From Oscillospiraceae bacterium (lineage in GTDB: Bacteria > Bacillota > Clostridia > Oscillospirales > Acutalibacteraceae): a stretch of DNA of 64,000 nt. Positions 15,477 to 23,937 of the stretch are shown here, piece by piece. Position 1 is the first letter of the stretch; every line of letters begins with the position of its first letter. The translations under genes were made by a program, and so were the position numbers. A model generated the notes under the pieces. It was given only the letters and a program-made list of their open reading frames with translations, searched no databases and was not told where the DNA came from. Where the stretch lies: assembly GCA_015066625.1 (NCBI GenBank), contig SVOC01000013.1, positions 29,642 through 93,641 on the forward strand. The letters run 5' to 3'.

Positions 15477-16289
15477 TTGGGCGATAGGGAACAGTTTTCA
15501 TTTCTGAAGTTTCCCAGAGCGCTGATTGATTCATCTTTGTTTTCTGATTTGTCAGTTGATGCAAAATTGCTTTTTGCCATGATACTTGACCGAACGGGAC
15601 TGTCTGAAATAAATGCAGACAGATTCACCGATTCCTACGGCAATATTTTTGTAGTCTACACAATAAATGAAATATGCGAAAAGCTCGGCTGTGCCCGTGC
15701 AAAGGCGGTAAGACTTCTCAAAGAATTGCAGAATTCGGGTCTGATAGAAAAGTACCGTGACGGTTGCGGAAAGCCTTCAAAAATAATAATTGCACCGTCG
15801 GCTTTGTCAATGCTCAAAATCGAACCTGACAAGTATCAAAATCAAACTTCCGGAAGTGTTAAAACCGAACTTCGTGAAGTATCAGAATCGAACTCTATCT
15901 ATAATAAAGAGAATAATAATAATATCATCTACATCAATCCATCTATCAGTTATGATGAGCTGATAGAAAGTATTGAAGAACAGATTGAATATGACTGTAT
16001 CAACGGCGATGCCGAAATGGTCAGAGAGATTATTCTCATAATGGCAGATGTTATGTCCGGAACAACTCCCACCGTCAGAATCGGCGGAAGTGATTTTCCG
16101 AGAGAGATCGTTATTTCACGGTTCAAAAAACTTTCGTCAGAGCATATCGAATACGTCATCGGCTGCATTGAGAATTCCACAACAAAAATCAAAAACATAA
16201 AATCATATCTCATATCTGCTTTGTATAACGCACCATCCACAATGGCAAGCTCGGTTTCGGCAGAGTTTGCTTTCTATAACAATAATTAA
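15477..16289 (+). CDS. repA: Replication initiator, RepA_N family
   Basis: The N-terminal domain of this 270-residue protein matches RepA_N (PF06970): FSFLKFPRALIDSSLFSDLSVDAKLLFAMILDRTGLS, then YTINEICEKLGCARAKAVRLLKELQNSGLIEK, a winged-helix DNA-binding unit. The C-terminal domain (about 150-265) is of the DUF6017 type that often accompanies it on Clostridia plasmids and integrative elements. A TTG start at 15477 follows closely on the upstream remnant, with GGAAAG nearby. RepA_N proteins start theta replication of low-GC Gram-positive plasmids. On this 5.2-kb element it suggests the excised circle may replicate. No iteron cluster was recognised nearby. Confidence 0.78.
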   Translation: MGDREQFSFLKFPRALIDSSLFSDLSVDAKLLFAMILDRTGLSEINADRFTDSYGNIFVVYTINEICEKLGCARAKAVRLLKELQNSGLIEKYRDGCGKPSKIIIAPSALSMLKIEPDKYQNQTSGSVKTELREVSESNSIYNKENNNNIIYINPSISYDELIESIEEQIEYDCINGDAEMVREIILIMADVMSGTTPTVRIGGSDFPREIVISRFKKLSSEHIEYVIGCIENSTTKIKNIKSYLISALYNAPSTMASSVSAEFAFYNNN

Positions 16290-16370
16290 CTGATAATAAG
16301 GAGGTCGAAAAATTCGTAAGAATAAACAGAAGATTTTGGCAAACAACATTAAAAAGGAAGGAGATGGCTT

Positions 16371-16559
16371 ATGGAAATAAATAACGAACAGAGTTCAGGC
16401 AGAAAAATGAGTGAAGCGGAAAAACAAAGTGTTATTGAAAAGCTTTGGCTCATTTATTTCAACGATACTCTTTACGGAAAAGGTCTGATAAGCGAATCTG
16501 AAAGAAACCGTATGGCAAACAAGATTCATTCCCGTAAGCCGTCAAACCAATCAAGATAA
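16371..16559 (+). CDS. Small SHOCT-like protein before the recombinase
   Basis: This 62-residue basic/acidic protein contains VIEKLWLIYFNDTLYGKGLISESERNRMANKIHSRKP, which resembles the short C-terminal oligomerisation (SHOCT-like) motif: an amphipathic helix, then GxIxxxExxxM. GGAAGGAGATGG provides a strong ribosome site. Its place between repA and the serine recombinase, and its size, make it a candidate recombination directionality factor, but nothing in the sequence proves this. A simple DNA-binding or structural role is equally possible. Confidence 0.6.
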   Translation: MEINNEQSSGRKMSEAEKQSVIEKLWLIYFNDTLYGKGLISESERNRMANKIHSRKPSNQSR

Positions 16560-16568
16560 ATTTCGCTC

Positions 16569-16597
16569 TTGATTTTCTTTTGCGTTTCTGCTAATAT
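16569..16597 (+). promoter_or_regulatory. Candidate promoter for the recombinase
   Basis: TTGATT (16569-16574), a 17-bp spacer and TAATAT (16592-16597) lie about 50 bp before the recombinase ATG, which has TGGAGGGA as its ribosome site. Confidence 0.45.
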
Positions 16598-16648
16598 ATA
16601 GATAATGATTTAACGAAATCATATTCAATATGGAGGGATTGTAGATAA

Positions 16649-18397
16649 ATGGATATACATAGCGTTAGAATGCAAATGAGAATGAAAAGCATATATGAGA
16701 TTCCGCTCAGGGTAACATATTATGCCCGTGTTTCGACGGACAGCGATGAGCAGTTGAATTCGCTCGGCAATCAGGTAAGCTTTTACGAGAATTTTATCCG
16801 TAAGCATCTTCCCTGGACTTTTGTGCCGGGTTACGTAGATGAGGGTCTGTCGGGTATTTCGGTAAAGAAAAGAGAAAATTTCAACAGAATGATTGATGAT
16901 GCGGCAGACGGAAAGTTCGACTTGGTTATCACCAAAGAAATCTCACGTTTTGCAAGAAATACTCTCGATTCAATTCAGTTTACCCGTCAGCTTCTCGGAT
17001 ACGGTGTCGGCGTATTCTTTCAGAATGACAACATAAATACCCTTGAAGAAGACAGCGAACTCAGACTTTCGATTATGTCCTCAATTGCGCAGGAAGAACT
17101 CCGCAAGCTTTCGAGCCGAGTTAAGTTTGGTCATCAGCAGGCAATCAAGTCAAACGTTGTTCTTGGCAACAGTAATATATTCGGCTACAAAAAACTTGAT
17201 AAAAGGCTTGTTATTGATGAAGAGCAAGCGAAAATGGTAAGGGAATTGTTTGAGCTTTATGCAACCGACCAGTACAGCATGAAGCAGATTGAAACAATTT
17301 TCTGGGACAAGGGATACCGTAATAACAAGGGCAATAAAATTGCTCATTCAACGATGTCCAATATGATTTCTAATCCCAAATACAAGGGATACTATGTCGG
17401 CAACAAGGTTCGTGTTGTTGATATGTTCACAAAGAAACAAAAGTTCCTGCCACCTGAAGAATGGGTTATGTTCAAAGATGAAACGGGTGAAATAGTACCC
17501 GCAATTGTTTCGGAAGAATTATGGGACAAGGCAAACGAAATTCTGCGCAGAAGAAGCGAAGATGTCAAGGCACGTCAGGGTATTTGCAACCACGCAAATC
17601 TGCTGACGGGTAAACTTTTCTGTATGGACTGCGGAACAGCATATTACCGCCGTGAATCCAAAGACAGAAGCGGAAACAAAAACAGCAAATGGATATGCTC
17701 GGGCAAAATCAAAGGCGGTTCCGATTCCTGCGCATCGTTCGCAATTTATGAAGAAGAAATCAAACCGGTTCTTTTTGAAGTTTTCCGTGATACAAAAGCA
17801 AACGCCGATGCACTTGTTGAAGAATATTTGCGTGATTACGCAGAAATGACTGATAACGGGAAATTACCCAAAAGAATAAAAGAACTCGAAAAGAAGATAG
17901 ATTTTGCTTTGCAGAAAAAAGCAAAGCTGCTTGAATTCAATGTTGCAGGTAAGATTACCGACAGAGATTTCTTTGAAATGACAGAGCAATGCAACAACGA
18001 AATCAAAGAAACGGAAGAACTGATTAAAGAACTTTCGGAAACACTTGAATCAAGTGAAGAATTCAAAAAACACATCAATGCCGTTCGCAGTGCGATTGCC
18101 GCAGCTCAGTCTGATGCAAGATGCGGAATAATTTCAAAAGAATTCGTTGATACCTATATAGATAAGATTTATGTGACTCCTGTTGATGAGAATACGATGA
18201 AGTTAAGTATCAAGATTTTCTCGGGAGAATCAACGGAAAAATACCTCGAAAAGTTCAGACGTCACGTGGGTCAAATGAAGTCCTCATCTGACAGCCACAC
18301 AAAAAATCAAGGAATATCAACGGTTTCAGGCTCTGAAAATTCTGCGGGTCAAACGAGCAAGAAGATGATTGAAGCTTACGAAAACGGTATGAAATAA
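16649..18397 (+). CDS. Large serine recombinase; C-terminus encoded by captured SASP tail
   Basis: This 582-residue integrase has the resolvase catalytic domain at about 20-165, with nucleophile Ser29 in YYARVSTDS, DEGLSGISVKKRENFNRMI, and the catalytic arginine region in EISRFARNT. A recombinase domain follows (about 170-300, IFGYKK to NPKYKGYYVG). A zinc ribbon comes next (LFCMDCGTAYYRRE ... WICSG ... DSCASF), then a coiled coil (about 390-470). This order is standard for large serine integrases. The last 11 residues (KMIEAYENGMK) are the 3' end of the SASP gene read through attR. In the excised circle the same frame would end in the 32 residues now attached to the SASP head at 13159-13257. 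The SASP terminator now serves this gene. Confidence 0.9.
   Translation: MDIHSVRMQMRMKSIYEIPLRVTYYARVSTDSDEQLNSLGNQVSFYENFIRKHLPWTFVPGYVDEGLSGISVKKRENFNRMIDDAADGKFDLVITKEISRFARNTLDSIQFTRQLLGYGVGVFFQNDNINTLEEDSELRLSIMSSIAQEELRKLSSRVKFGHQQAIKSNVVLGNSNIFGYKKLDKRLVIDEEQAKMVRELFELYATDQYSMKQIETIFWDKGYRNNKGNKIAHSTMSNMISNPKYKGYYVGNKVRVVDMFTKKQKFLPPEEWVMFKDETGEIVPAIVSEELWDKANEILRRRSEDVKARQGICNHANLLTGKLFCMDCGTAYYRRESKDRSGNKNSKWICSGKIKGGSDSCASFAIYEEEIKPVLFEVFRDTKANADALVEEYLRDYAEMTDNGKLPKRIKELEKKIDFALQKKAKLLEFNVAGKITDRDFFEMTEQCNNEIKETEELIKELSETLESSEEFKKHINAVRSAIAAAQSDARCGIISKEFVDTYIDKIYVTPVDENTMKLSIKIFSGESTEKYLEKFRRHVGQMKSSSDSHTKNQGISTVSGSENSAGQTSKKMIEAYENGMK
18359..18363 (+). other. Right attachment site core (attR)
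   Basis: Element sequence (CAAACGAGC) leads into AAGAA and then into SASP sequence (GATGATTGAAGC). The codon phase equals that at attL, so both chimeric ORFs stay open. Confidence 0.7.
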
Positions 18398-18416
18398 ATC
18401 CGCTTTGCAAAAGGGG

Positions 18417-18443
18417 GCTTCCGCATTGGCGGAGGCTCTTTTT
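18417..18443 (+). terminator. Rho-independent terminator, original SASP terminator
   Basis: GCTTCCGC pairs with GCGGAGGC (one G-U pair) around ATTG, followed by TCTTTTT. It lies 20 bp after the SASP/recombinase stop. Confidence 0.8.
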
Positions 18444-18445
18444 CT

Positions 18446-18475
18446 TGTATAAATTCCGATATATGAAGCAAAATA
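18446..18475 (+). promoter_or_regulatory. Candidate sigma-G-type promoter for spoVAC
   Basis: TGTATA (18446-18451), a 17-bp spacer and CAAAATA (18469-18475) resemble the forespore sigma-G pattern (TGAATA / CATACTA). spoVA genes are known sigma-G targets. The match is imperfect. Confidence 0.35.
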
Positions 18476-18500
18476 TTACAGATATGAACGGAGTGATTTT

Positions 18501-18941
18501 ATGAAAATAACCGGCGGAGAATACGGCAAAATGGCAAAAAAGGCATCGCCGCCTACAAACAAGCTGAAAAACGGAATTTTTGCTTTTGTCATCGGCGGAT
18601 TGGTGTGCAGTCTGGGCGAGGGCATCGGTATGGTTTATGAAAAGCTTGGTGCGGATGCGGATGAGGTGAAGATGCTTATTCCGGTAACCCTTATCGTTAT
18701 TGCCGCGTTGCTGACGGCACTGGGCGTATTCGATAAAATTGCGTATTACGCAGGTGCTGGGACCATCGTGCCCATAACAGGCTTTGCAAATTCAATTGTT
18801 TCGCCTGCCATGGAGCATCAGAGCGAGGGCAAAATCCTCGGCACGGGTGCTAATATGTTTAAAATCGCAGGACCTGTTATTGTTTACGGCACACTTGCTG
18901 CCGTGATTTACGGGGTTGTGTATTATATGATGAACAGGTAA
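18501..18941 (+). CDS. spoVAC: Stage V sporulation protein AC
   Basis: This 146-residue inner-membrane protein takes part in the channel that moves dipicolinic acid into and out of the spore. Typical SpoVAC features are KLKNGIFAFVIGGLVCSLGEGIG (first membrane helix), LIVIAALLTALGVFDKIAYYAGAGTIVPITGFANSIVSPAMEH (the family's most conserved block) and GTGANMFKIAGPVIVYGTLAAVIYGVVYY. In most spore formers spoVAC is followed by spoVAD and spoVAEB. Here the next gene belongs to an unrelated TIR operon, so this copy is solitary in the window. The start at 18501 has GGAGTG upstream. The SASP locus lies directly before it, so two spore genes are adjacent. Confidence 0.92.
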   Translation: MKITGGEYGKMAKKASPPTNKLKNGIFAFVIGGLVCSLGEGIGMVYEKLGADADEVKMLIPVTLIVIAALLTALGVFDKIAYYAGAGTIVPITGFANSIVSPAMEHQSEGKILGTGANMFKIAGPVIVYGTLAAVIYGVVYYMMNR

Positions 18942-19050
18942 ATTTCCTGAAAATCTCTGAGAATTTGCAGACACCGAGCAGATATTTTTCGTAAAATGTT
19001 ATGCAATTAGATTTCTGATATATGCTACGCATTGTTATAATATATTTTTG

Positions 19051-19079
19051 TTGACATTTACCAAAATAAACACTATAAT
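19051..19079 (+). promoter_or_regulatory. Perfect-consensus sigma-A promoter of the TIR operon
   Basis: TTGACA (19051-19056), exactly 17 bp, and TATAAT (19074-19079). Transcription should start near 19086 with a leader of about 48 nt. The stretch 18942-19050 holds no gene. No other promoter of this quality lies inside the operon, so the six genes to 26337 probably depend on it. Confidence 0.82.
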
Positions 19080-19133
19080 TTTAAAATAGGGTGGAGTCGG
19101 TAAAAATACTGTGCAGAACGGAGAATGCAGAAT

Positions 19134-20921
19134 ATGGAAAAGAAAGAATACAGAAAAATTTTGTCTTCCGTGGGAATAAAAAGAAATTCTGTGTTTATTT
19201 CCATGTCCGGTAAGGATAAAAAATATGCAGAAGCTCTCACAGAAGCTCTTGACAAGGTTAACCTTGAGTATTGGTGTATGTATACAAAGAAAAACGGTAA
19301 TACCAATAAGATAGGCGACGAATATGCCGACATAATTGAAGAAGAGATTGCAAGGTGCTGTGTTTTTGTTCTTCTTCTTTCGGAAAATTCAAACAATGCG
19401 GGGTCGGGAGTTGCAACAGAGCTGTTGGAACTTGAAAAAATCATAGAAAACGAAGGCAGGAATGCCGTTGAGGTTATGATTATTACCATCGGAGATACAG
19501 ACATCAAGGATGTAAAATTTGACTTGAGGGAAACGGCAAGAAAGCTGTTTAAGCCTACCTGTATTTTCGGTAAAATAGATTCGGATTCCACTCCGCAGGA
19601 TTATTATGACATTGCAAAGGAAATTGAGGACAGGTATAATCTCGGTCTTTCAAAAGGTGTCAGGAAGCATTTTGAAGCAATTATGAATTCTCAGAGATTT
19701 ACCGATCTTCTCCGCAGATGCTCAAAGCATACCTGTATGTCACGGACCATAAGCGATGACATAATAGAAAGCAACGAATTTTCAAACGAAAAGCTAAGAG
19801 AAGCTCATATACTTTCAAATGAGCTTCTGGAGTATGATTGTAACACCTATTCCTGCATGGTAATAGCAACAAATCTTTTGGGCAATGAAACTGTGGTCAA
19901 CGGAAAGAAAAAATATGTTCCGGAGAAAAACGGAGTAAAGTATTTTTACTATTACCCCGAAAGCGGCACGGATGAATTGGAAACAACATTCGAAAAAATA
20001 AAATCATTCATTAAAAAAGATGAGTCCAGCCGCAGGCAGGTTGTGCGAATGATCCGTAAGGAATTCTGCCAAAGAAACAAGATAGAAGTTTTTCTCAATG
20101 AATTCAACGGAAAAACTTATGATAAATTCAAAGAGCAGTATCATATAGTCGATTATGATGCTGTTAATGCGTTCAAAGCATTGTTTGAAACCGAGAAGGT
20201 GCAGGGCTATTTCGATTATGCATCCGAGGAAGATGAATTCAGCGTGCCCGAAGAGGTTTTTGCCTGGATGCGCGGAGAAGATGATGAGTTTTCTTACAAC
20301 TACACAAACGGAGTTGTAAACGATTTTATCAGCTTTTTGTGTGATTTCACCGAAATGCTTTCATCTGCAAAGGATATAAACAGTGTATCGCTGGAATCGC
20401 TTAGGTCAAGAAGTAAGGACCTTGAAAGACTCAGAGACCTTGAAAGCTGGCAGAACAGAAAAATTGAGTTATCTCCTGCCGAAAGCAAAAAAATGATAAA
20501 GTATCTGCTTAACCATACAGTTGATGTTGTAGGCGTAAAGCAGAAAAATTTTCCCCATCTTGCCAATTGGATGAGTTTTGATGATGAAAACGGATACGGC
20601 GCTACAGACGAAGATGTTGTTGAAAAAGCACTCGGGAATCTGGTTGCCGTGCCTATTGAAGATAATGAACTGCTCAGACTTTGTTACAGCTTTATTCTTT
20701 TCCTTTCCGATACGGGTCCCAGCGGTGCATGGTACACTACCGGAAAGCAGTATGCCAATTCCTATGAGCAGGATGTGGTCTTTACATACGATATAGACCG
20801 CCAGAGCGAGAAGAGTGCGGCACTGGTCGATGCTTTCAGGTATATGGTTGATATCAATGACGGAGCAAAAAGAATACTTGAAAAGAAAAAGAGCCGTCTG
20901 CTAAAAAAAGAGCAGAACTGA
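19134..20921 (+). CDS. TIR-domain protein, candidate NADase effector
   Basis: In this roughly 595-residue protein, the N-terminal 130 residues are a TIR-like domain: NSVFISMSGKDKKYAEALTEAL (betaA/alphaA), EYADIIEEEIARCCVFVLLLSENS (betaC), then GVATELLELEKIIE, where Glu96 sits where NAD-cleaving TIR domains carry their catalytic glutamate, and VEVMIITIGD. The remaining 450 residues are mainly helical, without a family I recognise; they could sense a signal or bind partners. The start at 19134 is chosen because GGAG lies 10 nt upstream; ATG 19125 is too close. It is first in a six-gene operon. Bacterial TIR proteins commonly act in antiphage abortive systems or signalling. NADase activity is inference. 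Confidence 0.75.
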   Translation: MEKKEYRKILSSVGIKRNSVFISMSGKDKKYAEALTEALDKVNLEYWCMYTKKNGNTNKIGDEYADIIEEEIARCCVFVLLLSENSNNAGSGVATELLELEKIIENEGRNAVEVMIITIGDTDIKDVKFDLRETARKLFKPTCIFGKIDSDSTPQDYYDIAKEIEDRYNLGLSKGVRKHFEAIMNSQRFTDLLRRCSKHTCMSRTISDDIIESNEFSNEKLREAHILSNELLEYDCNTYSCMVIATNLLGNETVVNGKKKYVPEKNGVKYFYYYPESGTDELETTFEKIKSFIKKDESSRRQVVRMIRKEFCQRNKIEVFLNEFNGKTYDKFKEQYHIVDYDAVNAFKALFETEKVQGYFDYASEEDEFSVPEEVFAWMRGEDDEFSYNYTNGVVNDFISFLCDFTEMLSSAKDINSVSLESLRSRSKDLERLRDLESWQNRKIELSPAESKKMIKYLLNHTVDVVGVKQKNFPHLANWMSFDDENGYGATDEDVVEKALGNLVAVPIEDNELLRLCYSFILFLSDTGPSGAWYTTGKQYANSYEQDVVFTYDIDRQSEKSAALVDAFRYMVDINDGAKRILEKKKSRLLKKEQN

Positions 20922-20955
20922 TCGACCGATAACTAACTAAGAAAAAAGGTGCGAT

Positions 20956-22002
20956 ATGAAGCATTTAGCAGGAGAATTTGAAAAACAGAAAAGCACGGTG
21001 TTGCTGTTTCCTTTCAGGACTGACATCTGGCGCAGGCAGTGTAAACCCATTTGTCAGATGATAACAGATCTGGCAAACACAATTGCAAAATACCAGCCGG
21101 TTGTGCTGGGTGTTTTACCTGATCTGGCTGAAACTGTTAACAAAAAATACGTTTTTGAAAAGAATGTTACGATTTTACCGTGTCTTTATAACGATTGTTG
21201 GTCGCGTGATACAGTATCAAGTGTGGTGCTCGGCGAAGAGCCGTATGTGGCATCCTTCGGATTCAACTCATATGGTGACGGTCTTTATTATCCTTGGGAT
21301 GACGATGACCGTCTTGATGAGGAGATAGCAAGTTTTTTTGATTACCCTTTGAAGAAGTGTGATCTTATACTTGAAGGCGGCAACATCATGCCTGACGGCA
21401 ACGGAACAATTTTTTCGGTTAAAGATGCCCTTGTCAATGACAACAGAAATCCGGGTGTTTCTGCTGAAGAAGTGGAAAAAAGGCTTAAAGAGGCAACCGG
21501 AGCAAAACAGATTATCTGGATTCCCAGAGGTTTGGTTAATGATGAAACGGGCGGTCATATTGACAATATTCTTGCTTTTGCCGATAAGGATACGGCTATT
21601 ATTTCGTGGACTGATAATCCGGATGATCCTCAGTACGAGGTTGTTCGCGAGGTTGAAGCAATTATGATGGAAGCCAGAAATACAGACGGCGGACCCTACA
21701 GAATTATTCATTTGCCGATTGCGCCTGTTTATTACAGAAATGAAGAGGATTCTTCAGAGATTACCTACGCCGAGGGCTCATTTTCAAGGAATGAAGGTAT
21801 GGCTATTCTGGAGACCTACATTAATTTTGCTCTTGTCAACGGTGCGGTGATTGTGCCTCAGTTCGGCTATGAGGAACTTGATGCTGAAGCTGTCAGGATA
21901 CTGAAAGAAGCTTTCCCAGACAGAGATGTGATACCTTTCTACTCAAGAGAGGCGTCACTGGGCGGCGGCGGATTGCATTGCCTTACAAAACACATTAATT
22001 GA
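20956..22002 (+). CDS. Agmatine deiminase homologue (PAD_porph family)
   Basis: This 348-residue protein has the full guanidino-group hydrolase motif set: NDCWSRD (79-85), FNSYG (103-107), LILEGGNI (137-144), the catalytic-His block NDETGGHIDN (195-204) and the nucleophile Cys342 in GGGGLHC. Agmatine deiminase turns agmatine into N-carbamoylputrescine and ammonia, a step in arginine-derived putrescine synthesis. WSRDTVSS replaces the usual WxRDTGPT, and the substrate loop differs, so the substrate could be agmatine, a modified arginine or another guanidine. The usual partner genes (N-carbamoylputrescine amidase, aguB) are absent. Instead the gene is embedded between a TIR gene and a large unknown gene, 34 bp after the former. 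Confidence 0.8.
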   Translation: MKHLAGEFEKQKSTVLLFPFRTDIWRRQCKPICQMITDLANTIAKYQPVVLGVLPDLAETVNKKYVFEKNVTILPCLYNDCWSRDTVSSVVLGEEPYVASFGFNSYGDGLYYPWDDDDRLDEEIASFFDYPLKKCDLILEGGNIMPDGNGTIFSVKDALVNDNRNPGVSAEEVEKRLKEATGAKQIIWIPRGLVNDETGGHIDNILAFADKDTAIISWTDNPDDPQYEVVREVEAIMMEARNTDGGPYRIIHLPIAPVYYRNEEDSSEITYAEGSFSRNEGMAILETYINFALVNGAVIVPQFGYEELDAEAVRILKEAFPDRDVIPFYSREASLGGGGLHCLTKHIN

Positions 22003-22019
22003 ATGAGAGGGTATTGAGC

Positions 22020-23936
22020 ATGGGAAAAGATATATTAAGAAAAGACGTAAAAAGCATTGTTCTTGAACAAAAAGAGTCAAATACCGGCGATGTTGTTTTC
22101 GAAGCTTTTTCCTCCAAGGAAGAGTTGGGAAAAAGGATTTTTGAAAATTATAAGCAGAAAAGAATCAGTAATAATGACGGCAGAAAAGTTTTCTATTCTG
22201 ATGATAAATCAAAGAGAGCCGGTTTTCTGAGCAACGTTTACGGTAATGTAGGTGTTATGACACTGGTCAACAGAATGAATGTTGAACTCGGCGATGAAGA
22301 CAAAGCCGAACTGGAACAGAATATCTGTTATATCCTTGACTATATTGAGAAAAACGGGTATACACTCTATCCTTATATATCCGAGGAAGACAATAAAGAC
22401 GGCGCAACAAGACTTTTCAACAGAAACTATCCCCATATAGGTTCTATGACATGGGCAATAAGCTTTTTTGTAAGTGTAAGAAAGGCTTGCAGACAGGGCG
22501 TTATTGACCTTGAAAAATATCCCAGCAAAAAGAGCCTGAATGAAACATATTCGGATGTTCTCATAAAGCAGATTAAAGAAATTATTGTGAAATTTAATGA
22601 AGCGTTTATTGATGACGGTGAACTGCTTGGCTGGAGCTTCACAAAAGAGTGCGAAACTCCATCTCTTTTCTACACATATTCGGTTCTTGAAGCCTTCAGT
22701 GATTTTGACGATAACGTTCTGAACCTTGCTTCTGATGACAGTGACGCCGAAGAAGATAAAGAACTTATTGATGCCATTAACGGTGATGCTAAATACGATG
22801 AAAGACTGACTGAAAGATGGAAGAAAAATTGCTATCGAGTTGCCGATAAGGCATGGGATGCCTATAAAGATGTCCTGAAGGATTCATTCATCGATGATAA
22901 TTTCCTTAAAGGCTTCAAAACAATTTCACGCAGCGATATCGTAAGAGCCAACAGCTCAAATGCACTGTTTAACACTATCTATCTTGTTTTCATCCTTTTC
23001 TACGGTTACGTGAATTCAAGAAAAGAAGAAGACGGTGACCATGCGGGTGCAGATGACGTTGTTCAGACAATGAAGGCGGCTCTTCAGAATGTTCAGCGTA
23101 TATATGACCAGCTTAAGGGTAACGGTCTTGGTTATATTGTTGATACATACTACATTGTATTCAACTCGAAAAACAGAAACAGTGATCGCGGTGATAAATA
23201 TACCGTTAAGTTTAACCGCAAGAAGCTGGTTGACGCAAAGCTTCTGCCCACTCTTGTTAAGGCTAACAACGTGATTGCGTTTTATATTGACCAGTACCCC
23301 GTCAAGCAGATGAGCGAGCTTTTCAAGGATCTTCTCAATAATCTGCCTGCAAAAGAGGGTGTGTATGTCTGGGAAGCTGATGAATATGATGTTAAGATTA
23401 CAGAACGTTACATTGAAGCTATCGCAGATTTCTATGCATATTACGATAAATATGAACGCCTTTACTCTGAAAACTTCAATCAGAACTACGCCATAACCGA
23501 AAGAGAGCGCAGAGATATTGAGGAACAGACCAAGAGACTTTTCGGCGATGAGATCAGAGAAGGAATCGAAAAGGAATTTGCCGAGAGAGAAAAGTCAATC
23601 CGTAAGGAATACAGCATTGAGAATGCGATTAACGAAAGAATAGAAAGCACAATAGAAGCTTGCATAATTTCTGCAATGAAGAAAATAATCAGCAGTAACG
23701 AGGGCGAAAAGGTTGAGCTTTCAACATTTGAGGATGAATTCAAAGAGCTTCTTTACAGGCTTATGCTCAGCTATACGGACAGCTATCTTATCAGCACAAG
23801 CGAGGATAAGAAAATTGACCTTGAGCAGATGAGAAAGAACAGAAGATTTGATATTGACTTGTTTATGGAAATGTGGAGTGAAAGTCTGAGCAAATCAAAT
23901 TCTGTTGTTTCCGCATTGTTGAAGGAGGAAAAATAA
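22020..23936 (+). CDS. Large helical protein with toroid-like repeats, function unknown
   Basis: This 638-residue protein has no recognised named family. The N-terminal half contains units such as IGSMTWAISFFVSVRKACRQG and LGWSFTKECETPSLFYTYSV that resemble the GW...PS...TY.VLEA helical-hairpin repeats of alpha/alpha-toroid proteins, without their catalytic motifs. The region 490-560 (ITERERRDIEEQTKRLFGDEI..., EKEFAEREKSIRKEYSIENA) is strongly charged and coiled-coil-like. It may be a scaffold or sensor. The start at 22020 is preferred (GAGAGGG upstream); a TTG at 21999 overlaps the previous stop. One base separates its stop from the ATPase ATG, so the two are translationally linked and probably work together. 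Confidence 0.6.
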   Translation: MGKDILRKDVKSIVLEQKESNTGDVVFEAFSSKEELGKRIFENYKQKRISNNDGRKVFYSDDKSKRAGFLSNVYGNVGVMTLVNRMNVELGDEDKAELEQNICYILDYIEKNGYTLYPYISEEDNKDGATRLFNRNYPHIGSMTWAISFFVSVRKACRQGVIDLEKYPSKKSLNETYSDVLIKQIKEIIVKFNEAFIDDGELLGWSFTKECETPSLFYTYSVLEAFSDFDDNVLNLASDDSDAEEDKELIDAINGDAKYDERLTERWKKNCYRVADKAWDAYKDVLKDSFIDDNFLKGFKTISRSDIVRANSSNALFNTIYLVFILFYGYVNSRKEEDGDHAGADDVVQTMKAALQNVQRIYDQLKGNGLGYIVDTYYIVFNSKNRNSDRGDKYTVKFNRKKLVDAKLLPTLVKANNVIAFYIDQYPVKQMSELFKDLLNNLPAKEGVYVWEADEYDVKITERYIEAIADFYAYYDKYERLYSENFNQNYAITERERRDIEEQTKRLFGDEIREGIEKEFAEREKSIRKEYSIENAINERIESTIEACIISAMKKIISSNEGEKVELSTFEDEFKELLYRLMLSYTDSYLISTSEDKKIDLEQMRKNRRFDIDLFMEMWSESLSKSNSVVSALLKEEK

Positions 23937-23937
23937 A

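Larger units (their letters stand above)
13161..18363 (+). mobile_element. 5.2-kb serine-recombinase element integrated in an SASP gene
   Basis: Boundaries are set by the AAGAA core at both ends and by the split SASP reading frame. Contents in order: a short left-end ORF segment, an 85-residue conserved protein, a nested HTH/HipA-like module, a gene remnant, a RepA_N replication initiator, a SHOCT-like small protein and a large serine recombinase reading through attR. No conjugation, capsid or antibiotic-resistance gene is present. It is therefore a minimal mobilisable or excisable unit rather than a phage or full ICE. Confidence 0.8.
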
